DNA from: Eremomyces bilateralis CBS 781.70
Taxonomy: Eukaryota > Ascomycota > Dothideomycetes > Eremomycetales > Eremomycetaceae
Direction of reading: 5' to 3'
Assembly: GCF_010015585.1 (NCBI RefSeq)
Contig: NW_022985079.1
Location: 62,001 to 126,000 of the forward strand
DNA: 64,000 nucleotides
In this document: positions 11,071-21,609 of the stretch, piece after piece
How positions within the stretch are numbered: position 1 is the first letter of the stretch
Layout: every line of letters starts with the position of its first letter
Translations under genes and position numbers: made by a program
Notes under the pieces: model-generated
Database searches by the model: none
Seen by the model: the letters and a program-made list of their open reading frames with translations, nothing else
Told to the model about the DNA's origin: nothing

Positions 11071-12389
11071 CTATTCCCGCCCCACGACCCTCCGCTCAAA
11101 GTCCTCCGCCAACCTCATCCCTTCCACCACCTCCAATCCCCTTCCAAGCCCTACCCGACTCTGATCCTCCCACCATTTTACCCCGCTCTCCTCCCTCCTC
11201 TTCCTCCCTTCATCCTCCGTATCCGTATCCGCCAGGCCCGCCCACTCCCCATCTCCGCCCAACACAACCACGATCTGTCCGACCCACTTCCCCAACTTCT
11301 CGACGGTATCCCCGTCCGCGCCGGCGAGGCCCTCGGTCAGATACACGACGTCAGGGGCGAGGTGGCGCAGCATGTGAAGGTGGCCGGCCGGAGAGGCGAA
11401 GGGCATGACGCAGGTTGGGGCGTCGACGAGGCGGTCGGCGTGGGCGCGGAGGATGTTGTAGCGGGAAGCACTGGCGGAGAGGTCGGTGGCGGAGAGGGCG
11501 GGGGTGAGTGGTTGGAGTTCGGAGGCGGGAGTGATGGCGGGGGTGGAGATGGCGGAGTAGGAGGACGCGAGGGAGGCGGGTTGGGTGGGTGGGGAGGAGA
11601 GGTGGGGAGCGTAGATGAGGATGAGGAGGTTGACGGAATCATGGTCAACGGAGTTGAGGTGGGAGAGGAGGGACTGGAGAGGTATTAGTAGTTGTTAGGG
11701 GTTTGAGAAGGAATACATACCGCTTGCTCAGAATAGCTTCCTTCTTCCTCTTCCAAAGAACCCGCTTCGGCACTCACGACAATCGCAACCGTCCGCCTTT
11801 TGATATTCCGCTTTCTCGGATCCGCCTCTTTCATCGAACCTTCCGTTCCAGCACCATCTCCCCTCCTCCCCACCTCCTCCTCCCACCTCTCATGATCCAC
11901 ATAATCGCTATCCTTCCCCTCCTCGCGTATCGCCCCCAACGCCCCACCCACCATCGCCCCCGCCGCCGCCATCCCGGCCTGCACCCGCTTCCCCGCCGCA
12001 TCGATCATCTGCTGCGGACTTGGCGTCCTCTTCATTGCCCCCGCCATCCTCGCCATCAACGTCTCCTCCCCAGGCACCCCAGACCCAAACCCCTCTCCCG
12101 ACCCAATCACCCCCATCTGCGGTCCCCGCTCGTCCATCGTAACATCGTATCCCGGCGGCGGCGGGTCCGCGCGTCGCTTCCCCTTCCCCGGCCGCGCGGA
12201 CCCCTGCCCTTCGCCGTAGCTGAGGCTGCTGGTGTCTGGGTCGTCGTCGCTGTCGGAGTCGTCGGCGGCACTGCGCTCGCGCCAGATCCAGGTCGCGATG
12301 CCGGCGGTGGCGATGGAGCCGATGAGGAAGAGGGGGACCCAGTGGCCGAGGAGGGAGTGGCGTTCGCGGGAGCGGGCGCGCTGGGACAT
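11071..12389 (-). CDS. PEX22: PEX22-like peroxisomal membrane protein (423 aa)
   Basis: The start is ATG 12389. Residues about 14-34 (LLGHWVPLFLIGSIATAGIA) form a single membrane anchor close to the N-terminus. A disordered acidic/basic segment and a KRRTVAIVVSAEAG strand follow, and after a 47-nt intron (11674-11720, with TACTAAT before the acceptor) come SLLSHL...NLLILIYAP, MPFASPAGHLHMLRHLAPDVVYL and GDTVEKLGKWVGQIVVVLG. The order of an N-terminal anchor and a soluble Rossmann-like domain fits the fungal Pex22-like family. Its yeast member anchors the ubiquitin-conjugating enzyme Pex4 at the peroxisome for Pex5 recycling. The family match is by overall pattern, so an unnamed membrane protein of similar layout is the alternative. 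Both exons are multiples of three. Confidence 0.68.
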
Positions 12390-13104
12390 GGTTGGGGAGC
12401 GACCAGGCTGGTTCGTGGCGGGTTCGTTAATGAGAATCGTCGCGTGGGTGACGCGAAGCGTTGGATTATGTATGCGCGCTGATCGTGGCGGGGGATATGT
12501 ACATGGCGCAATTCGAATGACGGGTTGAGATCACGATTGTAAGACTCCGGTAGGAAATAGCGAGAAGTGGGAGGGTATGAACTGGCTTATTGATAACTTT
12601 TCATCGGTGGCTGGGACGACCTAGGGATGTATGAGGGTCCAGTTCTGTTGATGCCGAGGAGGAACGGCTTTTGGTGGAGGCTGGTGACGGGACAAGGGGG
12701 GGACAAGGGGCGGGCAATTGCCGACAGGGGGACATGATCGACGGAGTAAACAGTCCGTAGTTGTGAAAGGAGATCTCTTAGTTACCATGCCTTCTTCATA
12801 TCTGGATTCTGGCATCTCCTGGTATTAATTCTTCTACCAATGGAGTTGTATTTCAACGGGATGAAATGGCGGGTTGGAATCCGTGGATGCGATATATCTC
12901 TTCATCGCCGCCAATGCTGCAGAGCCACGTGCATCGCATGGAGACATACAGCACTGCCACTACATAAGTACTTACTGGCAGCATTGCTTCTTCAATAAAC
13001 CACATTCATTGCTAGGCAGTATACGATTCATTGAGTTGCGGCTGACGTTTTGTGTCTCCTTCGTTGCCATCTCGTCGGTTTCCTTCCTTGTACCACATCC
13101 AACC
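12390..13104. other. Intergenic stretch between divergent PEX22-like and HET-SH3 genes
   Basis: This is a shared upstream region. No gene or repeat was recognised. Confidence 0.4.
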
Positions 13105-14135
13105 ATGCGCCTTGTGACGCAGTCCGCGGCTGTTGATATTGAGTTCAAAGTTATCGAATACTTCGGCAATGACATTCCATGTTACGCTATCCTCTCACAC
13201 ACATGAGCCCAGAGGAGGTGACGTTCAAAGAGCTACGGAAAGGAACCGGCACGAGAAAAGACGGCTATCGAAAGATTAAATTCTGCGAAGCGCGAGCGAT
13301 TGGCCATGGATTAGAGTATTCCTGGGTCGATACCTGCTGCATCGATAAATCAAGCAGCGCGGAACTCTCGGAAGCTATTAACTCGATGTTTCGTTGGTAC
13401 CGGGATGCGGCGAAGTGTTATGTATACCTCTCCGATGTGAATGCACTCAGAGGTGAGGTAACCGACCAGTTGTCATGGGAGCCGGCCTTTCGCAAGAGTA
13501 GATGGTTCAAACGAGGCTGGACGCTTCAAGAGCTTCTTGCCCCGCGATCGGTAGAATTCTATTCGGTCGAGGGGACGCGACTGGGCGATAAAGAGTCGTT
13601 GCAGAGCCAGATTCATGAGATTACCGGAATCCCTATTCGAGTTCTTCAGGGATACCCACTGTCGATATACACCGTTGATGAGCGAATACTGTGGGCAAAA
13701 CACCGCGAGGTCCTGCGCGAAGAAGACGCAGCGTACTCTCTTCTCGGTCTTTTTGACATCCACATGCCTCTGATTTACGGTGAAGGGCGGCAGAAAGCCC
13801 TGCATCGGCTACATAAGGGGATCCACGAGATGCAAGGAAAGTCTAGCGGCTGTGACCTAGATGACGTACCACTGACAACCCCAGATCAAGAGAAAATAGA
13901 TCCCTGGCTATCTGAAGTCGCGCGGGTGATGTACGACTACGTGCCAGCTCTATCCGTCAAGAACATCTATTTATCGGCCAAGCAAGGGGACCTGGTAGCG
14001 ATTATTTCCAAGCTGGATCAGTCGGGGAATCCGGTGGATTGGTGGACTTGCAGAACGATCGAAGGTCGGAGGGGATGGTTACCGTACAACTATCTTCGAA
14101 TTCTCAACAAGCCCCCCGCTGCAGTAAAATCCTAG
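13105..14135 (+). pseudogene. HET-domain gene fused to an SH3 domain, frame interrupted once
   Basis: The first ATG (13105) opens MRLVTQSAAVDIEF and reaches YAILSHT, the start of the heterokaryon-incompatibility (HET) domain. The rest of the domain continues in another frame: EYSWVDTCCID, MFRWYRDAAKCYVYLSDV, SRWFKRGWTLQELLAPR and REEDAAYSLLGLFDIHMPL with LIYGEG. HET domains act in fungal non-self recognition and trigger cell death. The last 70 residues are a clear SH3 fold: VMYDYVPALS (ALYDY-type strand), KQGDLVAIISK, WWTCRTIEGRRGWLP (WW, then the GW-P) and YNYLRIL. The frame is interrupted once close to the first HET motif. This may be real decay or an assembly error. Just after the stop lies a convergent GFA gene, and a degraded copy of the SH3 end occurs near 18.77 kb. 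Confidence 0.82.
13920..14110 (+). other. SH3 domain encoded at the C-terminus of the HET gene
   Basis: The segment encodes about 60 residues with the SH3 hallmarks YDY, KQGD, WW and GWLPYNYL in the right order and spacing. SH3 domains bind proline-rich peptides. Here it would replace the repeat or NACHT domains that often follow HET. It is the part shared with the second copy at 18.76-18.96 kb. Confidence 0.8.
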
Positions 14136-14303
14136 CGGTAAGGATGGAACACTGAAAACGGGACCCCAGAATCTAAGCTGATCACAGTTGCACGACGGCT
14201 CCGAGGCTTCGGTAAGGTCAAGTCAACGATGTTCTTGGCTGCAGTACTAACTAACCTATCTCAAGAAAGTGCCCGGCTTATCCCAATAGCAGGCTGTCGA
14301 CTC

Positions 14304-14793
14304 TCACACGATCTCCTTCACTACCTCGCTCAACTGTGGCACCCATTGCACCTTATCCTTCGCATACACCTCCATGATCGGTGCCCTCGCATCTAACCAC
14401 TTCGCATCGTCGATCGTCCCCACCTTCACGAGGACAACCCCCGGAATCTTCTCCGCCTCGGAGAACAGATGGTGCCCGCACTCCGCGCAGAAGTTCACCG
14501 TGACGGTGCCCCCCGAGTCGCCTTTGCGCTGCCATTGCTTCGGGGTGCCGGCTAATTTGAACTGGGCCTGCGGGACGCCGAGGACGATGCTGTGGGTGCT
14601 GCCAGAGAGGCGGCGGCAGGGGAGGCAGTGGCATGCGGCCTGGTGGGGTTAGTGGTGATGGGAAAGGAAGGTGGGAAGAGGAGAGGAGTTTGGGGACACG
14701 CTTGGATGGAGGGGTACATACGGATTTCATGGCGGATTCATCTCCGTCGATTGTGTAGGTGACGTTCCTACATCCACAAGCTCCGGTAACCAT
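14304..14793 (-). CDS. GFA-family zinc protein, copy A (135 aa)
   Basis: The start is ATG 14793. One 82-nt intron (14640-14721, GTATGT...CTAAC...CCAG) separates the 24-codon first exon from the second. The protein has the zinc ligands of the GFA (glutathione-dependent formaldehyde-activating enzyme-like) fold: CGC near the N-terminus, CHCLPCRR after the splice and NFCAECGHHLF in the middle. Length matches the family (130-140 aa). Most members have no proven reaction, and the formaldehyde-glutathione role of the founding enzyme should not be assumed. It converges on the HET-SH3 gene and shares about 87% of its residues with copy B by my count, with identical exon lengths. Confidence 0.92.
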
Positions 14794-15704
14794 CTTGGCG
14801 CGTTTGGAAGGGTAGAATATGGCTTTATAGAAGGTAAGCTGTCAAGAATGACGAATGAAAGGCCCCGAGCTTCTTAATGGGAGCTGGTATAATAATTGCT
14901 TTGGTATGATCTCGAACTCCAATCTGATCCTGGGGATGCGCTTCCCGATATAAATATTTCGTTTCTCGTGACCATTCTCCGCACCCTTAGCCTCCGCCCC
15001 GCTTTAATCGCCCGAAATCCTACGTAGTACGCATTCTCACCAGTTCGACGCGACGGCGAGTCCACCGCACGGTGGATAGGAGGAGATAGTCTGGTCAGCT
15101 AAGTCCGGTCGATCGGGTGCGTTACCGTTATCGCATTCGGGTGGTCGAATGCTCGAGTAGCCACAATTACCGGTAGACTGCCGACCCCGCTACTAGTGGC
15201 CGATACTGACTCGAAGTTTTTGGATATGGGAAATGTGGCGTTGTATAGTTATTCGTAATTCTCGACTCATGGACTTTGTAGGGAAAGAGAAATATCTTAA
15301 GGATGATGAGCGGAATTTTTGCAAGGCTACATCGTGACATGGTGTATCCATAGAGGAAGGGATTGAACGATGTTCCGTAGCATGGCGACGTATTCCTAAT
15401 TATCAATTACGGTGAGTGATCATTAATAAGGAAGTTGTAGAGTAGTGGAAGGCCTTGATTTTCATATACTCTTTTAAACAATCTGACGGCAGCTTGACCT
15501 CCGTTTTGGGCGGTTTGTGACACCGTTTTGGGGGTAATTTGGTTCCCAAATCTAGGACCCAAGTACTCAGGATCCCAAAACAAGGCACTCTATCTTGATT
15601 GGCCAGCCGTTTAACAAAACTCGTAGGGAGTTGACGAGTGCGTAGACTGTAATTAAAGGCAGAGGACTTAATGATAATGTGAGAAGTACAATGGCCCATG
15701 ATCT
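14794..15704. other. Upstream flank of GFA copy A, to the tannase relic
   Basis: Most of it (to about 15480) is shared with the flank of GFA copy B. From 15500 to 15600 there is a short direct repeat of CCGTTTTGGG. No gene was seen. Confidence 0.45.
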
Positions 15705-17431
15705 TCAAACGCAGTGGAATCCCTTACCAGCAGTTGAGTCCCCAATACCATCATATATCTGCTTCTTTGGATATGGGCACAGTGGGCGTTTGATGACGGG
15801 CGAAGTTGACACACTGGTGGCGGCCACTGTTTCTGGAGCAATTCCGTTCTCCACCCATTCTCTCAGGGCGTCAAATGTGGTGTCGGGATATGCGCCAGAG
15901 CCGCCAAAACAGTGACCTAAACCAGGTGCAAGAAATAGACGATAATAGTCCTGAACGTTGGGGTCGACAGCCGCAATCCGATCATAGTAATCCTCACTCT
16001 CACGTGTCGGTATGACACTGTCGGACTAATGAACAATAAATCAGCCTTGCCTCTTTTCGGTTCATAGGGAAACGTATCGTTCCATGACATCCAACGAGCT
16101 TACCACCTCTCTTACTAAAACTCTGAAAGGTCTGGATCTGCCGTGCCGATCATGGAGTCATATACTTGCTTAGAAGTATGTGCAATGCGACCGTACTCTT
16201 CGTGGGTAAGAAACCTTGTGGTCGCGGTTGGACTTCGCTGAATGAAGAGCTTGACCCAGTTTGTACCGAGCTCCAATTCATTGGGTGTGCAAGTTCTGTT
16301 GGAAGTGCACGTGGTAGAAGCGATTCCCCGTTGGATTGTTGAATCGGTCAATTGGGCGTCTTTGCCTACACCAAACCAAATACTCGAATTATCGACTCGT
16401 TTAGCGCCAGTCCACTGGTGCAAGTTAGCAATGAGAGTCACGGAATGCAACTGACAACAACAGAGAATGAAGAATCGGAGGGCCATTGGATATCCAAAAA
16501 GGGCAAAGACTTACAGCTCCTTGCACTATAGTCGCTGCTACGGCTGAAATGCGCCATTCGTGCCAAAATTGGTGCAGTTGATGACCTTGCCAACAAGACT
16601 TGTAGGGTCGAATGTGCAGGTCTCGGGGTTCGTAATGACTCCATCTATCACACCATCCTCTCCATCACAGGAGGCGATTGCAGCTCCAGTCAATGCCTCA
16701 ATTTCGCACGAAGGTGGATACTGGCCATGTAGATCCATAAGAAAAGCTGGCCATAGAAACGAGACGAAAAACTCGGCCCAATTGATTGCCGGTGCGCTAG
16801 CAGCAATACCATCATAGGCATCTGGGTAACGTTGGGCAAGCATTAGACCCTGGCGGCCGCCCTGAGAACAGCCACTGAAGTATGAATATGCAGGAAGCTG
16901 ACCATAGAAGGACTTCACGGTGCTTTTCGCTACGACGGAAACATCGTTGAGCGAGACAGACGCCAAGTTTTGGAGCAGATGGAGGTTGGGATTTCCTTCG
17001 CACAGGAGTCCCCAATTGGTGGGATCAACATCAGAACCTAAGCCTGCATCAGTCCCGACAGTCGCGTAGCCTTCGCCAACGGCCACTGCCATGCCGAATA
17101 ACCCAACATAATGAAGACCGGCCTGTCAACCAGCTCCTCCAATGGCTTGTGGTCTGCCATTCCAGGTGTCAGATGGCATCCAAACCTGGATGTAGATCGT
17201 GTCATTCACGCCAGGATGGGTGTACGAAGCGGTGACGTTGCAGAAGTCAACATTCTCCACATTGACGCCGCCATGATTGGCATAGAGCCCAATATGGACA
17301 TTATTTGTATAGTTTGACACGAAGTTGGCATCTAGAGACAAGAATTCTGCGCCAAAGAGAGTGGGATATGGTATCAAAGAGGCCGAGCACGCATCGGCCG
17401 AGATAGATCCGTTGAACAGCGACGGGATCAT
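15705..17431 (-). pseudogene. Tannase/feruloyl-esterase family gene, decayed
   Basis: Minus-strand segments read in order as a tannase-family serine esterase, an enzyme class that splits gallate or hydroxycinnamate esters of plant material. They are PTLFGAEFLSLDANFVSNYT and VWMPSDTWNGRPQAIGG (17400-17130), GYATVGTDAG, the nucleophile motif GCSQGGRQG and ASAPAINW (17092-16540), THEEYGRIAHTSKQVYDSMI with GTADPDLSEF (16230-16115), and the acid/histidine end LAPGLGHCFGG to the stop at 15705. The frame is broken: a tryptophan-like position after GGAG is TGA near 17128, the frame shifts by one near 16540, and again near 16110. One intron (16415-16514) still has good signals. No clear signal peptide precedes the ATG at 17431. 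It lies between the two copies of the segmental duplication. Confidence 0.82.
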
Positions 17432-18299
17432 GACTACGTGCGTAGAGAACCAAGTAGATAATGACAGGTGTTCCCGGGTGATAGTTAAGGATGGAAAAGT
17501 GTGAGAACATTAAGACAGGCCAACCGCCAACCTGTGATGAACGGACACTATATATATTGGCATGTGCCATACCAGAGCATGATACCAGATTTATCTATCC
17601 ACTGAACCAGAAAACAAAATCTTGATCCTCGGCCTTATTTCCGCTAGCTGTGTTATTGAATTTGGTAGAGGAATGCATACGTCGTTGACGATGCTAATTT
17701 CCTCATGTTGGCCCAGGTTCCGCGTTAACTAGCTCTTCGTGTTCTACTATGTCCCCACTTGTCCGTATTAAAAGGGGTCTGATTCGTACCCTCTTTACGC
17801 CAAGCAGGAAAGGACCAATCAAAAGATCTTGTATCCTCATTTTGAATACGCGCATTTGAGAGCAAATATAATGATCTCCTCAGCGTGCATCCTCAACTGT
17901 TTGTTCCAGTGGGTCAAACTTTGAAGTATATTCCCTGAACTTTTTAAGCATGCCGGGCCTTTCTATTCAAATACCTTATCAAAGTGGAACTTGAGCATTT
18001 TATCGGTCGATACACGCGCGGTAAATCACAGTGAAAATGTAGGCCAGGGGAGAAGACGGTACATACATGTAGCGACCTAACTGTCGTAGACTAGGCCGTC
18101 AGCTATGGCCTAAGGCTATAGGCTCTATTAATAATCCTGCTATGAGCCTCGTATGTAAATTATATTAACTTAGGAGGACTAAGTTAGGGCAGGAGACCAC
18201 ATATAGACACAGAATTTGCTAGATGTCGAAAAATCATCTGACTTTCAACCATATTAAGTATATTCCAGTGCGACAATTGACTTCCCGACTCACCACACT
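17432..18299. other. Gene-free stretch between the tannase relic and the Myb-like scrap
   Basis: AT-rich in the middle (18090-18260). A TGTAGCGACC start at 18068 recalls fungal LTR ends, but no matching end or target duplication was found. Nothing is supported. Confidence 0.4.
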
Positions 18300-18620
18300 T
18301 TGGAGTCCTTTCCACGTGCTCGACACCTCAGATCCAATGAAGTCCTAATGCCTACAGAGCCAAAGACACAGGCGCGGCGGTCACATAGAAAGTCACGGAA
18401 GTTGTTTAGGAGGGGTACAAACTCCGTCTTAGAGTTTGGACTAGGGCCAGGCCGAAGGCATCGTGTTGCTTTTACTCCTGAAGAGGATTCCCTGCTGGTA
18501 CGTCTGGTGCGGGAGTATGAAGAGGAATAGACCACGATCACGGAGGAAATCAGGCGTAGGGGTCCGGTTTAGCATCGCACCCTCCTTACGTTAAGGAATC
18601 GCTTCCGTCTGCCGGCCTCT
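18300..18620 (+). pseudogene. Scrap of a Myb/SANT-like gene
   Basis: The frame from ATG 18300 gives a basic segment and RHRVAFTPEEDSLLVRLVRE. The FTPEED-LL--L pattern is typical of the first helix of fungal Myb/SANT-like domains. The frame stops soon after, and the following bases would continue with a TITEEIRRRG-like second helix in the same region. No full domain remains. Taken as a relic of a DNA-binding protein. Confidence 0.35.
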
Positions 18621-18764
18621 CAAGGCGAAGCCGTCGCCGGATAGCATTCAGTAGTTCCGTAACTTACACGAATCATCTCCCTTGCCAGTTCATAGTGTTT
18701 GAGATGTCACTAACATCCACAGATTAGGGGCAAATAGATCCCTAGCCATTCAAGGTTACGCGGG

Positions 18765-18970
18765 GGATGTACGACTACGTGCCCCCTGCATCCGTCAAGA
18801 ATTTCGAGTTATCGGTCAAGAAAGGGGACCCTGGTGGCGATTATTTCGGAACTAGATCAGTCGGGAGCCCGAGGTGGTTGGTGGACTTGCAGAACGATCG
18901 ATGGTCAGATGGGATACTTTACCGTACATCTCCGCATTATTATCAAGGTTGCAGTAGAAGTAGAATCCTA
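18765..18970 (+). pseudogene. Degraded SH3 end of a second HET-SH3 gene copy
   Basis: It reads MYDYVPPASVKNFELSVKKG and then loses frame. The DNA still follows copy A through the WW and NYL part. No HET domain precedes it. This is the truncated partner of the fusion gene at 13.1-14.1 kb. Confidence 0.8.
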
Positions 18971-19216
18971 GCGGCAGGGACTCGGCACTCGAGACGGGCC
19001 CCGGGTTTCCAAACACTGGTCAGAGTTGCATGACGGCCCCGAAGCGTCGGAGAGGTCAGATCGATGATTTTCTTGGCTGCAGTACTGACTAGTCTATTTC
19101 ACGATTAAAATCTCCTGGCTATTGCCATACCAGGCTGTCAAAGTTGAACGTGGAGTCTGACAACCTCCGAGCACTAAGGGCATCTCCTATCGCTTCCCAA
19201 ACCAGCGACTGTTCAC

Positions 19217-19707
19217 TCACACCACCTTTTTCACCACCTCGCTCAACTGCGGCACCCACTGCACCTTATCCTTCGCATACACCTCCATGAACGGTGCCCT
19301 CGCATCCAACCACTTCGCATCGTCGATAGACCCCGCCACCACGAGGACCAACCCCGGAATATTCTCCGCCTCGGAGAACAAATGGTGCCCGCACTCCGCG
19401 CAGAAGTTCACCGTGACGGTGCCCCCCGAGTCGCCTTTGCGCTGCCATTGCTTCGGGGTACCGGTGACTTTGAATTGGGCCTGCGGGATGCCTAGCATGG
19501 TGGTGTGCGTGCTGCCGGAGAGGCGGCGGCAGGATAGGCAGTGGCATGCGCCCTGGTGAGGTTATTGGTGATGGGAAAGGAAGGTGGAAAGAAGAGGTGG
19601 GGTTTGGGGATACGCTTGGATAGAGGGGGACATACGGGTTTCATGGCGGATTCATCTCCGTCGATTGTGTAGGTGACGTTCCTACATCCACAAGCTCCGG
19701 TAACCAT
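19217..19707 (-). CDS. GFA-family zinc protein, copy B (135 aa)
   Basis: The start is ATG 19707, with an 83-nt intron at 19553-19635 (GTATGT...CCAG). Exon lengths (72 and 336 nt) are the same as in copy A. The zinc-binding motifs CGC, CHCLSCRR and NFCAECGHHLF are all kept. Against copy A I count about 17 replacements in 135 residues, mostly conservative and away from the cysteines. An intact frame beside a degraded SH3 remnant suggests that this gene is still under selection. The function is that of the GFA fold in general, and the substrate is unknown. Confidence 0.91.
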
Positions 19708-20915
19708 CTTGGCGCGTTTGGAAGGGTATAGTACGGCTTTATAGAAGGTAAGCTATCAAGGATGACGAATGAAAGGCTCCGGGATTTTCAATGGGAGCTC
19801 GTATAATAATTGCTTTAGTATGATCTCAAACTCCGATCTGTTCTGGGGCTGCAGTTCCTGATATAAATGCACAGTTTCCAGTGATCAGCATGCCATTCTC
19901 TGCACATCTCAGCCTCCGCCCCCCTTTTTAATCGCCCGAAATCTTATGCATTCTTACCAATTCGACGCGACGGCGAGTCCGCTCGCGGTGGATCGCAGGA
20001 GATACATGAACTCCATGAAGTTAAGTCCGGTCGATCGGGTGTTCAAGTGCTCGAGTAGCCACAATTATCGGGAGACAGTCAATCCCGCTGCTAGTGGCCG
20101 ATGCTAACTCGAACCTTGTGAAGATGGGAAATTCGGCATCGCGTATTCGTAAGTATCGACATATGAACTCTGAGGAAAGAGAAATGTCTTAAGGACGATG
20201 GTTGTAATTCTTGCCGGGCTGCATCGTGATACGGTGTAGAGGTAGGGATTGAACGATATTCCGTAGCGTGGTTAGTGTACACATTCCTAATTGTCAGCGA
20301 GGTTAAGTAATCACTAATCAGCAAATGACACGGTCTGGATGTGGAAGATCTGCGTCCTGACTCCTGAGATTACCAAGTTCCATTAACCTAAACTAAAGAG
20401 AGAGAGAAGGAAGAAATCTCCTGGCGCCTTCGTGCGCGAGAGAGCGACTCTCCCCTCTGCCACCCTATGATAATGCTGTGTCACCATGTTTGCTTTTCTG
20501 ATAATCCACATGCAATCCACCAGCCACATCTCTGTGGCAATCAGCTGCAACCCAGCTGCCCCCATGCCCATGACAGCAAGTTCTAATTAAGGCCTTGATT
20601 TTCATTATACTTGTTTAAGAAGAATAACCTCAGAAAGCATTATGAGAAGAAACGAATTAACGAAGTTACTTTCATACATATATCTTAGGTGCTTACTACA
20701 ATTCATACGACGTCAGCGGCGTTGGTGGGAGACATACAGCATGGCGTAGGAGGGCAAAATTCGGGAATCTTTATTGACATTGGAATTTGCACCATTTTCA
20801 ATCCTTTGTTACTATTAGAAATTAGAAGTGAACCTCTTGAATTGCCTAATAAGCGCAATATGTTAGAATCTTAGGATATCCCAACTTCATCCCCTATCAC
20901 GACCTGCTTGATTCT
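19708..20915. other. Flank of GFA copy B, no further gene
   Basis: To about 20325 this matches the flank of copy A. 20330-20585 holds an unshared insert with a GA-rich run (AGAGAGAGAGAAGGAAG). After a short shared piece, nothing else is recognisable up to the PhiA-like gene. Confidence 0.45.
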
Positions 20916-21609
20916 CTACACGAATGACCACACTGGTTCCCCAGTATACTCATGCGTCCCCAACCCCTCCAACTCCACACAATCCGTCCGATTAAATGCG
21001 TCCGTCACCGCATACACACTCGTGACCTCCCCGTCCCACGGATTCGGACACGCCGCGAACCCTCCGCGCTCCTGGCCCTCGATCTGGAACGTCCAGTACC
21101 CCGATGGCGGTGAGCAGAAGTAGAACGCCGACCGCGGACAGGGGATGGGGTCCTGGCATTCCGGCAGGGGCAGCGCGGTCCACTTCCAACCTTCGCCGTT
21201 CGCGTAGGAGCCCGGCGGGATGTAGTGGGAGTGTTGCACGGTGATCTTCACCAGGCCGGTAGGGTCGACGTACATCTCCTGGCCGCCAGGGACGATGGAG
21301 TACTGGATAGGGTGAGTATATTAGAACGGGGACTGTAGGGGAACTTACGGGACTAGTACCGGCCCAGGCCGTCTCGGTTCCATTGGGGCAGTTCGATGGC
21401 GGGTCGATGGGGCAGTAGTCCCCGGTCTGGACGGTGAAGAGGTTCAAAGCACCGCCATAGTTTGCCTTGAGTGCGTTATATTGGCGGTCGCCGGGCTTGT
21501 AGGACGTCCAAGTCGCGAGATTTGGGCGCTCGCTGATCGGACAGTCCTGGGCTAACGTAGCCGGAAGGACATGGGCGATAGCGAGAAAAATGTTAACGAT
21601 CGATCTCAT
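20916..21609 (-). CDS. Secreted PhiA/IgE-binding-like protein (215 aa)
   Basis: The start is ATG 21609, followed by a signal peptide (MRSIVNIFLAIAHVLPATLA). One 46-nt intron (21303-21348, GTAAGT...TCCAG) joins AGTSP to YSIVPGG. The exons are 261 and 387 nt, in phase. The YSIVPGGQEMYVDPTGLVKI and SHYIPPGS blocks and the closing VWSF resemble the core of PhiA-type cell-wall proteins and fungal IgE-binding proteins (VPGGQ--YV-P-G, HS-YIP-GS). It has about eight cysteines in the mature part, so it is probably disulfide-stabilised outside the cell. The exact role is unknown. The match is by pattern only. Confidence 0.72.

Larger units (their letters stand above)
13880..15480. repeat. Segmental duplication, copy A
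   Basis: The end of the HET-SH3 gene, the whole GFA gene and its upstream flank recur in the same order and orientation at 18720-20620. Shared stretches include the AAATAGATCCCT start, the TTCTTGGCTGCAGTACT spacer and AAGGCCTTGATTTTCAT at the far end (15451 and 20590). Copy B holds about 250 extra bases before that last match. Confidence 0.85.
18720..20620. repeat. Segmental duplication, copy B
   Basis: Same order as copy A: SH3 remnant, GFA gene, GFA upstream flank. The HET part is absent. About 250 bases (roughly 20330-20585) have no counterpart in copy A. The GFA coding part is well preserved, while the SH3 part is degraded. Confidence 0.85.

Noticed and set aside
18068-18220. TGTAGCGACC start resembling a fungal LTR end
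   Set aside because: No matching CA end, no target duplication and no second copy in the window. Not enough to call a solo LTR.
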